A stretch of 10,513 nt of DNA from Candidatus Dormiibacterota bacterium (lineage in GTDB: Bacteria > Chloroflexota > Dormibacteria > UBA8260), in contig CATPCA010000258.1 of the NCBI GenBank assembly GCA_955652545.1, positions 1 to 10,513 on the forward strand, in the 5' to 3' direction. A model generated the notes under the pieces. It was given only the letters and a program-made list of their open reading frames with translations. It ran no database searches and was not told the origin of the DNA. Below are positions 4,589 to 10,513 of the stretch, piece after piece; the stretch's first letter is position 1; the number at the start of each line of letters is the position of its first letter. Both the position numbers and the translations under genes were made by a program.

Positions 4589-5290
4589 TCAGAATAGGGC
4601 CGCCGAACCGCCTCCCGCCGGTTCCAGCCGGGCCAGCGTGCCGTCAGAGCGGGCGATGATCACCAGGTCGGCCATCCCCAGGAAGAGGCCGTGCCCCACG
4701 ACCCCGGGGATGGCGTCGAGCCGCGCAGCGAGCCCTTCGGGGTCCGTGATCGGTCCGAACTCGCCGTCCGCGATGAGGTTGCCGTTGTCACTGCGCAGCG
4801 GCTCACCGGCGGTGTCGAGTCGCAGTTGGAAGCCGGCTCCGGTCTGGTCGAGCAGGGTCATGGTGTGGTGCCAGCCGAACATCAGCAGCTCCACCGGTAC
4901 AAACCCTGCGAGGTGCGGTCGCAGCTTGGTCTCGTCGGCGACCACGACGAATCGACGGGCGGCCGCGGCCACGATCCGTTCGCGCACCAGCGCGCCGCCG
5001 AGACCCTTGAGGAGGCGGAGGTCGGGGTCGACGGTGTCCGCGCCGTCGACGGCGAGGTCCACGCCGTCGGGGCCCAGCTCGACGAGCGGGATGCCGTAGC
5101 GGGCGGCCAGCGTCGCACTGGCCAGCGACGTGGCCACCGCGGTCACTCGCAGGCCCGCGGCCACGCGCGCGCCCACCGCCTCGATGAACCACCGCGCCGT
5201 GGTGCCCGTCCCCAGCCCGAGGGTCATTCCCTCCTCGACGAGCGCCGCCGCCGCGTCTCCGGTCGCGCGCTTTTCGGCCTCGAGGTCCAT
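4589..5290 (-). CDS. rpiA: Ribose-5-phosphate isomerase A
   Basis: The 233-aa protein interconverts ribose 5-phosphate and ribulose 5-phosphate in the pentose phosphate pathway. Family motifs appear in order: the phosphate-binding loop GLGTGTTA (25-32); DLAVDGADTVD (78-88) with D82 and D85; LKGLGGALVRERI (94-106) with K95 and the catalytic base E104; VVADETK (116-122); and GHGLF (199-203) near the C-terminus. The length is normal. Two usual residues differ: the Glu after DGAD is Thr, and the second residue of the KGGGG loop is Leu. The catalytic residues are intact. The ATG at 5290 has no clear Shine-Dalgarno. The upstream 106-aa gene ends 40 bases away and the PRC-barrel-like gene follows after 35 bases, consistent with one leftward operon. 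Confidence 0.95.
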   Translation of the reverse strand: MDLEAEKRATGDAAAALVEEGMTLGLGTGTTARWFIEAVGARVAAGLRVTAVATSLASATLAARYGIPLVELGPDGVDLAVDGADTVDPDLRLLKGLGGALVRERIVAAAARRFVVVADETKLRPHLAGFVPVELLMFGWHHTMTLLDQTGAGFQLRLDTAGEPLRSDNGNLIADGEFGPITDPEGLAARLDAIPGVVGHGLFLGMADLVIIARSDGTLARLEPAGGGSAALF

Positions 5291-5329
5291 CGCCGCGGGA
5301 GCCTAACAGGCGGCCGCGACGGGCGTGGG

Positions 5330-5650
5330 TCAGGCGATTCGCCGGCGCAGGTCCTCGAAGACGAGCAGTTCGTTGGCGCCATCCGGCTGACGCATGAACG
5401 CCTCCTGCACGCCGAAGATGGCTTCGATCAACTCGGCAGGATTGACGCCGGGACGGGCCATGACGCCGCGGCGCCGCAGCGCGATGAGGACGCGGCTCGG
5501 GACCGCGCCGCCGCGGAGGTTGACCTCCTCGAGCTGCGTCAGCAGGCCATCGAGTTCGCAGAGCACGTCGCGACGATGCGACCGAATTCCCTCCTCCTCC
5601 TCGGCCCAGGTCAGCTGATTGAGCACCCGGTTGCGGACGAAGGTTGCCAT
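5330..5650 (-). CDS. Hypothetical small protein, 106 aa
   Basis: I do not recognise this protein. From ATG 5650 it reads as an all-helical, charged, soluble chain: NQLTWAEEEEGIRSHRRDVL (11-30), a Leu/Glu-rich helix to about residue 45 with coiled-coil character, RVLIALRRRGVM (53-64), and a C-terminal helical part ending LVFEDLRRRIA. The frame is open further upstream to 5821, but that stretch is low-quality sequence with His/Pro/Ser runs and no helix pattern, so it is taken as non-coding leader. A possible Shine-Dalgarno AAGGGA lies seven bases before the ATG and sits inside a palindrome that touches the start codon. It precedes rpiA in the same direction with a 39-base gap. Confidence 0.6.
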   Translation of the reverse strand: MATFVRNRVLNQLTWAEEEEGIRSHRRDVLCELDGLLTQLEEVNLRGGAVPSRVLIALRRRGVMARPGVNPAELIEAIFGVQEAFMRQPDGANELLVFEDLRRRIA

Positions 5651-5665
5651 CCAAGGATCCCTTGG
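5651..5665. repeat. Palindrome CCAAGGATCCCTTGG abutting the start of the 106-aa gene
   Basis: CCAAGG and CCTTGG form a perfect 6-bp inverted repeat around a 3-base centre, immediately adjacent to the start codon at 5648-5650. On the transcript the arms contain the only Shine-Dalgarno candidate (AAGGGA), so a hairpin would hide it. As DNA it would also make a symmetric operator. Confidence 0.5.
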
Positions 5666-5824
5666 GAAGCGCTCCCTGCTCGGGGGGTGATGGGACGTTG
5701 AGTTCGAAACCGAGTGGGCGGGCGATCCTGGGGCCGCATGGTAACGGTATTGAGGGCGCTTGAACAGGGGTTTGTGGGTTTGCACCGGCTTGTTGGCGAG
5801 GATCTCGTCATCACCTCGCAAATC

Positions 5825-5845
5825 CGCAACCCTGTGTGAGTTGCG
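5825..5845 (-). terminator. Candidate weak terminator after lipB
   Basis: On the minus strand CGCAAC and GTTGCG form a 6-bp stem with a 9-base loop, 21 bases after the lipB stop. Only a short ATTT follows. The remaining gene-free stretch (5666-5824) shows a possible -10, TACCAT, on the minus strand near 5741-5736 and nothing else I can name. Confidence 0.3.
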
Positions 5846-5866
5846 CAGCGATGCACGAGCCGCGGT

Positions 5867-6592
5867 TCAGACGGCGACGGGCGCGGCCTCCGCGATCACC
5901 CCGCGCACAGCGTCGCCGGCCCGGCTCAGCCGGCTCCCGATCGCGTCGGCAAACGCCGTTGCAAACTGAGACGCCACCTGGTGCAGGCGTGGCAGCGGCG
6001 TCACGCCCAGCGTGGCCAGCGAGGCCACCCCGGCGCCGGCGATCCCGCACGGGATCACCTCCGCAAACCAATCGAGGTCGGTGCTCACATTCAGCGCCGC
6101 CCCATGCGTGGTCACCCCGGACGCGAGCTTGACCCCGATCGCCGCCAGCTTCTCCTCGCCCACCCAGATGCCCGTATATGGCGGTCGGCGGGAGGCGGTC
6201 ACCCCGTACAGGCCCACAGTGGCGATCAGCGCCCCCTCGAGCGCCCGCAGGTGGGCGACCACGTCCCCGAAGCCGGGCGACCCCGCCAGCGGGAAGACCG
6301 TCGCCACCGAGAGGATCGGGTACGCGACCAGCTGCCCCGGCCCATGGAACGTCACCGACCCCCCTCGGTCCACCTCCACGTACTCGGCGCCACGGGCGAT
6401 GAGGTGCTCGGGGCCGCCACGGAGGTGCTCGCGGCTGCCGTTGCGGCCCATGGTGAAGACCGGCGGGTGCTCGACCATCAGCAGCAGGTCGCCGATGTCA
6501 CCCGCGGCCCGCGCCGCGGCCAGCCTCCTCTGCAGCCCCCAGGCGTCGCGGTAGGGGATCCGCCCCAGCCAGACGTGCTCCAGGGTGGCCAC
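5867..6592 (-). CDS. lipB: Lipoyl(octanoyl) transferase
   Basis: The 241-aa enzyme moves the octanoyl group from acyl carrier protein to lysines of lipoyl domains (E2 proteins, GcvH) in the cytoplasm. Motifs in order: HPPVFTMGR (42-50); RGGSVTFHGPGQLVAYPI (76-93); the acyl-binding/catalytic region EEKLAAIGVKL (146-156) with the conserved Lys148; THGAALNV (162-169); and IPCGIAGAGVASL (180-192) with the nucleophile Cys182. The length fits the family. It starts with GTG at 6592, two bases after the stop of lipA, so the two form an operon in the order lipA-lipB. LipB makes the substrate that LipA converts to lipoate. A partial E2 gene, a typical acceptor protein, lies at the right edge of the window. 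Confidence 0.95.
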   Translation of the reverse strand: MATLEHVWLGRIPYRDAWGLQRRLAAARAAGDIGDLLLMVEHPPVFTMGRNGSREHLRGGPEHLIARGAEYVEVDRGGSVTFHGPGQLVAYPILSVATVFPLAGSPGFGDVVAHLRALEGALIATVGLYGVTASRRPPYTGIWVGEEKLAAIGVKLASGVTTHGAALNVSTDLDWFAEVIPCGIAGAGVASLATLGVTPLPRLHQVASQFATAFADAIGSRLSRAGDAVRGVIAEAAPVAV

Positions 6593-6594
6593 CG

Positions 6595-7545
6595 TCAGAC
6601 CACGCTCGCTGCCACCGCCTGCTCGTGGGCGTGGTACGAGCTGCGCACCAGTGGACCGCTCTCCACGTGGCTGAACCCCAGGGCCAGGCCGAACGATTTC
6701 AGCTCGGCGAACTCATCCGGCGTCCAGAAGCGGACCAGCGGGTGGTGCTTCAGCGACGGGCGCAGGTACTGCCCGATGGTGACGATCTCGACGTCGTGCG
6801 CACGCAGGTCGGTGAGCAGCTGCTTCACCTCGTCCATCTCCTCGCCGAGGCCCACCATGAGCCCGCTCTTGGTGCGACTCCGCGGCTCCAGCCGCTTGGC
6901 GTCCTTGAGCAGGGTCAGCGACTGCTGGTAGCCCGCCTTGGGCCGCACCCGAGCGTACAACCGCGCAATCGTCTCCAGGTTGTGGTTGAAGATCTCGGGG
7001 AGGGTCGCCATGACCACGCGCAGCGACCCGACGCTGCCGTTGAAGTCGGGCGTCAACACCTCAATGGTGGTCCCCGGCGACTGGCGACGGATCTCGCGGA
7101 TGGTGTCGGCGAACAGCGACGCGCCGAAATCGGGGAGGTCGTCGCGGTCCACCGACGTGACAACCGCGTGCGCAAGTCCCATCTGCGCCACCGCCGCCCC
7201 GACGCGTCGTGGCTCGTCGGCGTCGATGTCACCGTCGCGCTTGCCACTGGTCACCGCGCAGAACGCGCAGGCGCGCGTGCACACCTCGCCGAGGATCATG
7301 AACGTGGCGGTTCCGTGTCCCCAGCACTCCGCGATGTTCGGGCAGCGCGCCTCTTCGCAGACGGTGACCAGGTCGAGCCCGCGCATCAGGCTCTTGACCT
7401 GCGTATAGCCATCGCCCGACGGCAGCTTGACGGTCAGCCAATCGGGGCGACGCTCCACACCGTCAGGGAGCAGACGCTGGTGCATGGGACGGGTGTCCTC
7501 CACCCGGCCCGCGCGTTGGGTCGGTGTCAGCGGGATGTCGCGCAT
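6595..7545 (-). CDS. lipA: Lipoyl synthase, radical SAM enzyme
   Basis: LipA inserts two sulfur atoms into protein-bound octanoyl chains, using S-adenosylmethionine and two iron-sulfur clusters. The auxiliary-cluster cysteines appear as CEEARCPNIAEC (residues 63, 68 and 74 from this start). The radical-SAM cluster is CTRACAFC (89, 93, 96). The C-terminal RSSYHAHE supplies the Ser ligand of the auxiliary cluster. EVLTPDF, FNHNLET and TIGQYLRPS are further family signatures. The start is uncertain. ATG 7545 (316 aa) leaves 80 bases before divergent pruA. ATG 7485 (296 aa, close to the Bacillus length) has GGAGG 11 bases upstream. GTG 7614 would leave only 11 bases for both promoters and is least likely. 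The gene is followed after two bases by lipB. Confidence 0.95.
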   Translation of the reverse strand: MRDIPLTPTQRAGRVEDTRPMHQRLLPDGVERRPDWLTVKLPSGDGYTQVKSLMRGLDLVTVCEEARCPNIAECWGHGTATFMILGEVCTRACAFCAVTSGKRDGDIDADEPRRVGAAVAQMGLAHAVVTSVDRDDLPDFGASLFADTIREIRRQSPGTTIEVLTPDFNGSVGSLRVVMATLPEIFNHNLETIARLYARVRPKAGYQQSLTLLKDAKRLEPRSRTKSGLMVGLGEEMDEVKQLLTDLRAHDVEIVTIGQYLRPSLKHHPLVRFWTPDEFAELKSFGLALGFSHVESGPLVRSSYHAHEQAVAASVV

Positions 7546-7625
7546 GCCGCGACCCACTCTACCGCGCCTCGACGAGCGGGCGACGCAGTCGATGCCGGTG
7601 CCCGGCTGAGCCACAATCGACGGCG
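7546..7625. promoter_or_regulatory. Divergent lipA/pruA promoter region
   Basis: Eighty bases separate the chosen lipA ATG from pruA. On the minus strand TAGAGT (7556-7561, TANNNT) ends ten bases before lipA ATG 7545. On the plus strand CACAAT (7612-7617) ends eight bases before the pruA ATG, in a context (ACAATCGA) also seen before the 2255 gene. Neither gene has a clear Shine-Dalgarno here, so near-leaderless transcripts are possible. No -35 elements are convincing. Confidence 0.3.
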
Positions 7626-9254
7626 ATGACCCACTCAGCTCCCACTCCCCGCAACGAGCCCCCGCTCGAGTACCGGCCCGGATCTCCCGAGCGTGCCGCC
7701 GTCCGCCAGGCGCTGGACGACATCGCCTCGTCGGCGCCCGTCGACCTGCCCATGCGTATCGACGGTGCCGACGTCGAGGGTGCAGGTCCGTCTTTCAGCG
7801 TCACCGCCCCGCATCGTCACAGCCAGGTGCTCGGCAACGGCCACACCGCGACCGAAGGTGAGGTCCGCGCGGCAATCGATGCAGCCCTCCGCGCGCGGAG
7901 AGAATGGTCCGACGCGCCGTTCGAGGCGCGCGCTGCTGTGTTCCTCCGCGCCGCCGACCTGCTCGCCGGGCCGTGGCGCGCCCGCGTCAACGCGGCCACC
8001 ATGCTCGGCCAGAGCAAGACCGTTGTCCAGGCGGAGATCGATGCCGCGGCCGAGCTCGTCGATTTCTGGCGTTTCAACGTGCACTACGCCGCACACCTCG
8101 ACGCTGACCAGCCGATCTCGCCACGCGGTGCCTGGAACCGCCTTGAGCTGCGCCCGCTCGAGGGCTTCGTGCTGGCGATCACGCCGTTCAACTTCACGTC
8201 CATCGCCGGCAACCTGCCCACCGCCCCGGCGCTGATGGGCAACACCGTGGTGTGGAAGCCGGCGACCACCCAGCAGCTCGCTGCATCGTTGCTGATGCGC
8301 GTCCTCGAGGAGGCGGGACTTCCCAACGGCGTCATCAACATGGTCACAGGCCACAGCGGCGGCGTGGGTGCGGCTGCCCTCCCCCATCCCGACCTCGCCG
8401 GCATCCATTTCACCGGCTCGACCGGCACGTTCCAGCACATCTGGTCGGTGGTCAGCGACAACCTCGACGGCTATCGTACCTATCCGCGGCTGGTGGGTGA
8501 GACCGGCGGCAAGGACTTCGTGGTGGCGCACGAGTCGGCGTCGATGGATGCGCTGCTCGTCGGGCTGCTGCGCGGTGCGTTCGAGTACCAGGGGCAGAAA
8601 TGCTCGGCGGCGTCGCGCGCCTACGTGCCGCGCGCGATGTGGGAGGAGCTGCGCGGTCCGCTCGCCACAGCGACCGAATCGCTGCCGATGGGGGAACCCA
8701 CCGACTTCCGCAACTTCATGGGCGCGGTCATCGACGAACCGGCATTCCGCATCCACGAGGCCGCCATCACCGCCGCGCGCAGCGACGGATCGATCTCACT
8801 GGTCGCCGGCGGTGAATGCGACAGCAGCGAGGGCTGGTTCGTCCGTCCCACCATCTTCGAGACCGCCGACCCGCACCACGACCTCATGGAGCGAGAGCTG
8901 TTCGGCCCGATCCTCACCGTCCATCCGTACGAGGACGGCGACTGGGAGACGCTGCTCCGCACCGTCGACAGCACCTCGCCGTACGGCCTCACCGGAGCGG
9001 TGTTCGCCACCGACCGCGGCGCCATCGACACAGCGACGCGCATGCTGCGCAATGCTGCAGGCAACTTCTACATCAACGACAAGCCGACGGGGGCCGTCGT
9101 CGGTCAGCAGCCGTTCGGCGGCAGCCGCGGGAGCGGCACCAACGACAAGGCCGGCTCGGCGTTCAACCTGCTGCGGTGGACCTCGCCGCGTGCCATCAAG
9201 GAGACGTTCGTGCCGCCGACCGACTGGCGGCACCCGCACATGCTCCCCGACTGA
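7626..9254 (+). CDS. pruA: L-glutamate gamma-semialdehyde (P5C) dehydrogenase
   Basis: This 542-aa aldehyde dehydrogenase oxidises glutamate semialdehyde, in equilibrium with 1-pyrroline-5-carboxylate, to glutamate with NAD+. It is the second step of proline breakdown. Visible motifs: TPFNFTSIAGNLPTAPAL followed by NTVVWKPA (NAD-binding region, substrate end); FTGSTGTFQHIW; LVGETGGKDF with the general base Glu292; QGQKCSAASRAYVP with the nucleophile Cys326; ELFGPILTVHPY; and PFGGSRGSGTNDKAG near the C-terminus. The FNFTSI and GQKCSAASR forms, with the ~540-aa length, are the monofunctional P5CDH type rather than a general aldehyde dehydrogenase or a PutA fusion. The start ATG 7626 is supported by homologous-looking content from the first residues (EPPLEYRPGSPER); the frame upstream lies over lipA control DNA. 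No proline dehydrogenase gene is in the window. Confidence 0.93.
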   Translation: MTHSAPTPRNEPPLEYRPGSPERAAVRQALDDIASSAPVDLPMRIDGADVEGAGPSFSVTAPHRHSQVLGNGHTATEGEVRAAIDAALRARREWSDAPFEARAAVFLRAADLLAGPWRARVNAATMLGQSKTVVQAEIDAAAELVDFWRFNVHYAAHLDADQPISPRGAWNRLELRPLEGFVLAITPFNFTSIAGNLPTAPALMGNTVVWKPATTQQLAASLLMRVLEEAGLPNGVINMVTGHSGGVGAAALPHPDLAGIHFTGSTGTFQHIWSVVSDNLDGYRTYPRLVGETGGKDFVVAHESASMDALLVGLLRGAFEYQGQKCSAASRAYVPRAMWEELRGPLATATESLPMGEPTDFRNFMGAVIDEPAFRIHEAAITAARSDGSISLVAGGECDSSEGWFVRPTIFETADPHHDLMERELFGPILTVHPYEDGDWETLLRTVDSTSPYGLTGAVFATDRGAIDTATRMLRNAAGNFYINDKPTGAVVGQQPFGGSRGSGTNDKAGSAFNLLRWTSPRAIKETFVPPTDWRHPHMLPD

Positions 9255-9278
9255 TCCGAGAGACGACCACGTGATCAC

Positions 9279-9294
9279 CGGCGCGACCGCGCCG
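9279..9294. terminator. GC hairpin between convergent pruA and the YCII gene
   Basis: CGGCGCG (9279-9285) and CGCGCCG (9288-9294) are perfect inverted arms. In RNA they give about a 6-bp all-GC stem with a 4-base loop. The hairpin fills the 43-base gap between two convergent stop codons, where a bidirectional terminator is expected. No U-tract follows, which is common in high-GC genomes. Confidence 0.5.
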
Positions 9295-9297
9295 CGC

Positions 9298-9639
9298 TCA
9301 CATCCCTGGAATGGCCAGGTACTCGAGTACCTCGATCGACACGTCTCCGGGCGTGTGGAAGTGCGGATGTCCCTTCAGGATCTCGGCGACAGCCTCCGGC
9401 GAGTCCGCCTCGAGGACGGAAAACCCCGAGACCGTGCTGTCTTTGTCGTCGGCAACGGAGTCGGAGCCCACGCGCCGGCTGCCTGCGAGCGGCGAGCCGA
9501 GGTCGACGATCGCGTCCTTGTTCTTCTCCGACCAGCCCATCCAGAGATCCATCCCGGCCTTTTGCTGCTCGGGCGTGAGGTTGCCCATCTGCTCGATGGC
9601 GGACGCGGGAGCGTGGTACAGCACCATGAACCTGGCCAT
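9298..9639 (-). CDS. YCII-family protein
   Basis: The 113-aa protein has the ferredoxin-like dimeric alpha-beta pattern of the YCII-related family. An N-terminal strand MARFMVLYHA is followed by helices (TPEQQKAGMDLWMGWSE), a strand-turn region (DSTVSGFSVLEADSPEAV, 67-84), and the C-terminal GHPHFHTPGDVSIEVLEYL (90-108). Family members are small cytoplasmic proteins, some with proposed enzymatic roles using a conserved His/Asp, but most lack a known function. The start ATG 9639 has a good ribosome binding site (GGAGAAGG) that overlaps the stop codon of the upstream E2 gene, only 13 bases away, so it is probably co-transcribed with E2. Whether it takes part in 2-oxo-acid metabolism is unknown. 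Confidence 0.85.
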   Translation of the reverse strand: MARFMVLYHAPASAIEQMGNLTPEQQKAGMDLWMGWSEKNKDAIVDLGSPLAGSRRVGSDSVADDKDSTVSGFSVLEADSPEAVAEILKGHPHFHTPGDVSIEVLEYLAIPGM

Positions 9640-9652
9640 GTCGTTCCTTCTC

Positions 9653-10513
9653 CTAGAGCAAAGCCGCGTTGACGTCGATCTCCTCGAGGATCTCCTTGAC
9701 GGTCTTGGTGAAACGCGTCGCCGACAGCCCGTCGTTGATGCGATGGTCGAAGCTCAGTCCCAGGTTCATCATCGGCCTGATCGCGATGGCGTCGTCCACC
9801 ACCACGGCACGCTTGACGACCGCATCCATCGCCAGGATGGCCGCCTGCGGCTGGTTGATGATCGCCACGGTGTGCACGGTGCCCAGCGCACCGGTGTTGT
9901 TCAGCGTGAAGGTTCCGCCCTGGATCTCGTCGAGCTTCAGCTTGTTGGCACGTGCCCGGTCGCCGAGGTCCTGCATCGTCGTGGCCAGGCCGGCGATGCT
10001 GAGCCGGTCGGCGTTGCGCACCACGGGCACGATCAGGTTGTCCTCGAGCGCCACCGCGATGCCGAGGTGGATGTCGTGACGGAGGATGATCCCCTCGTCG
10101 GTGAACGATGAGTTGAGCGTCGGGTACCGGCGCAGCGCCTCGCACACCGCGCGGGCGACGAACGGCAGGTAGGTCAGCTTGGCGCCGTAATGCTGCTCGA
10201 ACTCAGCGCGACGGGAGGCGCGCAGCCCAGCCACCCGCGACATGTCGACCTCCATCGACAGCCACGCGTGCGGCGAGGTGCGCTTGCTGCGCACCATGTG
10301 CTCGGCGATCGCCCGCCGGGTCGGAGTCAGGGGGGTCACCTCGTCGCCGCCACCGGCTTGCGGTTGGGCTTGCGCCGCGGGCACGGGTGCGGGAGCGGCG
10401 GGCGCAGTTGCGGGAGCCGCGGACGCGGCCGCGGGCGCAGGCGCCGCTGCCGACGGCTGGGCAGAGCTCGCGGGGGCCGCGCTCGGGGCGGGCGCTGCTA
10501 CCGAGGGCTGCGC
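9653..10513 (-). CDS. 2-oxo-acid dehydrogenase E2 (dihydrolipoyl acyltransferase), 5' end outside window
   Basis: The frame is open to the window edge (286 residues visible), so the lipoyl domain is missing. About the first 55 visible residues are an Ala/Pro-rich flexible linker (APAPAAASAAPATAPAAPAP and similar), typical of E2 between its domains. The catalytic acyltransferase domain follows: LTPTRRAIAEHMVRSK, SPHAWLSMEVDMSRV, GGTFTLNNTGALGT, and the active-site motif SFDHRINDG (His codon 9743-9745). E2 transfers the acyl group from lipoyl-lysine to CoA in pyruvate, 2-oxoglutarate or branched-chain 2-oxo-acid dehydrogenase complexes. The SPHAW form recalls branched-chain (BkdC-like) or Gram-positive pyruvate-type E2, but substrate cannot be settled. 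No E3-binding domain lies between this linker and the catalytic domain, so it would have to be further upstream. The stop TAG overlaps the YCII ribosome binding site. Confidence 0.93.
   Translation of the reverse strand, partial: AQPSVAAPAPSAAPASSAQPSAAAPAPAAASAAPATAPAAPAPVPAAQAQPQAGGGDEVTPLTPTRRAIAEHMVRSKRTSPHAWLSMEVDMSRVAGLRASRRAEFEQHYGAKLTYLPFVARAVCEALRRYPTLNSSFTDEGIILRHDIHLGIAVALEDNLIVPVVRNADRLSIAGLATTMQDLGDRARANKLKLDEIQGGTFTLNNTGALGTVHTVAIINQPQAAILAMDAVVKRAVVVDDAIAIRPMMNLGLSFDHRINDGLSATRFTKTVKEILEEIDVNAALL

Noticed and set aside
4803..5654. Second minus-strand open frame over rpiA (283 codons)
   Set aside because: It is an alternative frame of the same strand, Arg/Pro-rich, without family motifs; rpiA explains the region.
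4691..5701. Plus-strand open frame of 336 codons over rpiA
   Set aside because: It is antisense to rpiA, whose motifs are unambiguous, and its translation has no recognisable domain.
5651..5821. N-terminal extension of the 106-aa protein to a GTG at 5821
   Set aside because: The extra 57 residues are His/Pro/Ser-rich with no secondary-structure pattern and include the palindrome; ATG 5650 with AAGGGA is the better start.
5981..7629. Plus-strand open frames opposite lipB and lipA
   Set aside because: Both have Arg/Pro/Gln-rich translations with no domain, while the minus strand encodes complete lipB and lipA.
7635..8756. Minus-strand open frame of 373 codons opposite pruA
   Set aside because: It is an antisense shadow produced by high-GC codon bias; pruA has all catalytic motifs on the plus strand.
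1..10513. CRISPR array, transposon ends or toxin-antitoxin pair
   Set aside because: No regularly spaced repeats, no transposase or integrase motifs, and no small two-gene pair with toxin features were seen on either strand.

Overview
The window comes from a high-GC bacterium. The gene types, the heavy use of 4-base start/stop overlaps, TANNNT boxes lying directly in front of some starts, and a tRNA gene without an encoded CCA fit a high-GC Terrabacteria lineage (Actinomycetota, or Chloroflexota/Dormibacterota). The exact phylum cannot be settled from sequence reading alone. Most of the window is ordinary chromosome. The left ~2.1 kb looks like the end of an integrated mobile element.

Left region (1-2136): a leftward, tightly overlapping cassette of an excisionase-like HTH protein, a CHC2 zinc-finger primase-like protein without a TOPRIM domain, and a phage/ICE-type protein cut by the window edge. 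A divergent gene encodes a protein with a C-terminal helix-turn-helix. The element is bounded on the right by what reads as the 5' half of a tRNA-Phe(GAA) gene (2137-2179). This half keeps a possible -10 box, but its 3' half is missing. This is the expected picture of a tRNA attachment site used in the anticodon loop, and it is the most unusual feature of the window.

Middle region (2189-5866): an unrecognised 210-aa gene, possibly leaderless, is translationally coupled to dtd (D-aminoacyl-tRNA deacylase). Facing it are leftward genes: an NrtR-like Nudix/winged-helix regulator whose Nudix box has lost its catalytic glutamates, tRNA-Val(UAC), a small PRC-barrel-like protein, rpiA (ribose-5-phosphate isomerase A), and an unrecognised 106-aa protein with a perfect palindrome touching its start codon.

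Right region (5867-10513): leftward lipA-lipB (lipoate synthesis and octanoyl transfer); rightward pruA (glutamate semialdehyde/P5C dehydrogenase), divergent from lipA; then a leftward pair made of the 3' part of a 2-oxo-acid dehydrogenase E2 gene and a YCII-family gene. LipB and LipA make the lipoyl group carried by E2 proteins, so the right side is a 2-oxo-acid dehydrogenase/lipoylation neighbourhood with an amino-acid catabolic enzyme between.

No CRISPR array, rRNA, transposase or integrase gene is visible. No complete novel defence system could be supported. The most worthwhile leads are the split tRNA-Phe/element junction, the TOPRIM-less CHC2 cassette, and the degenerate Nudix regulator beside rpiA.
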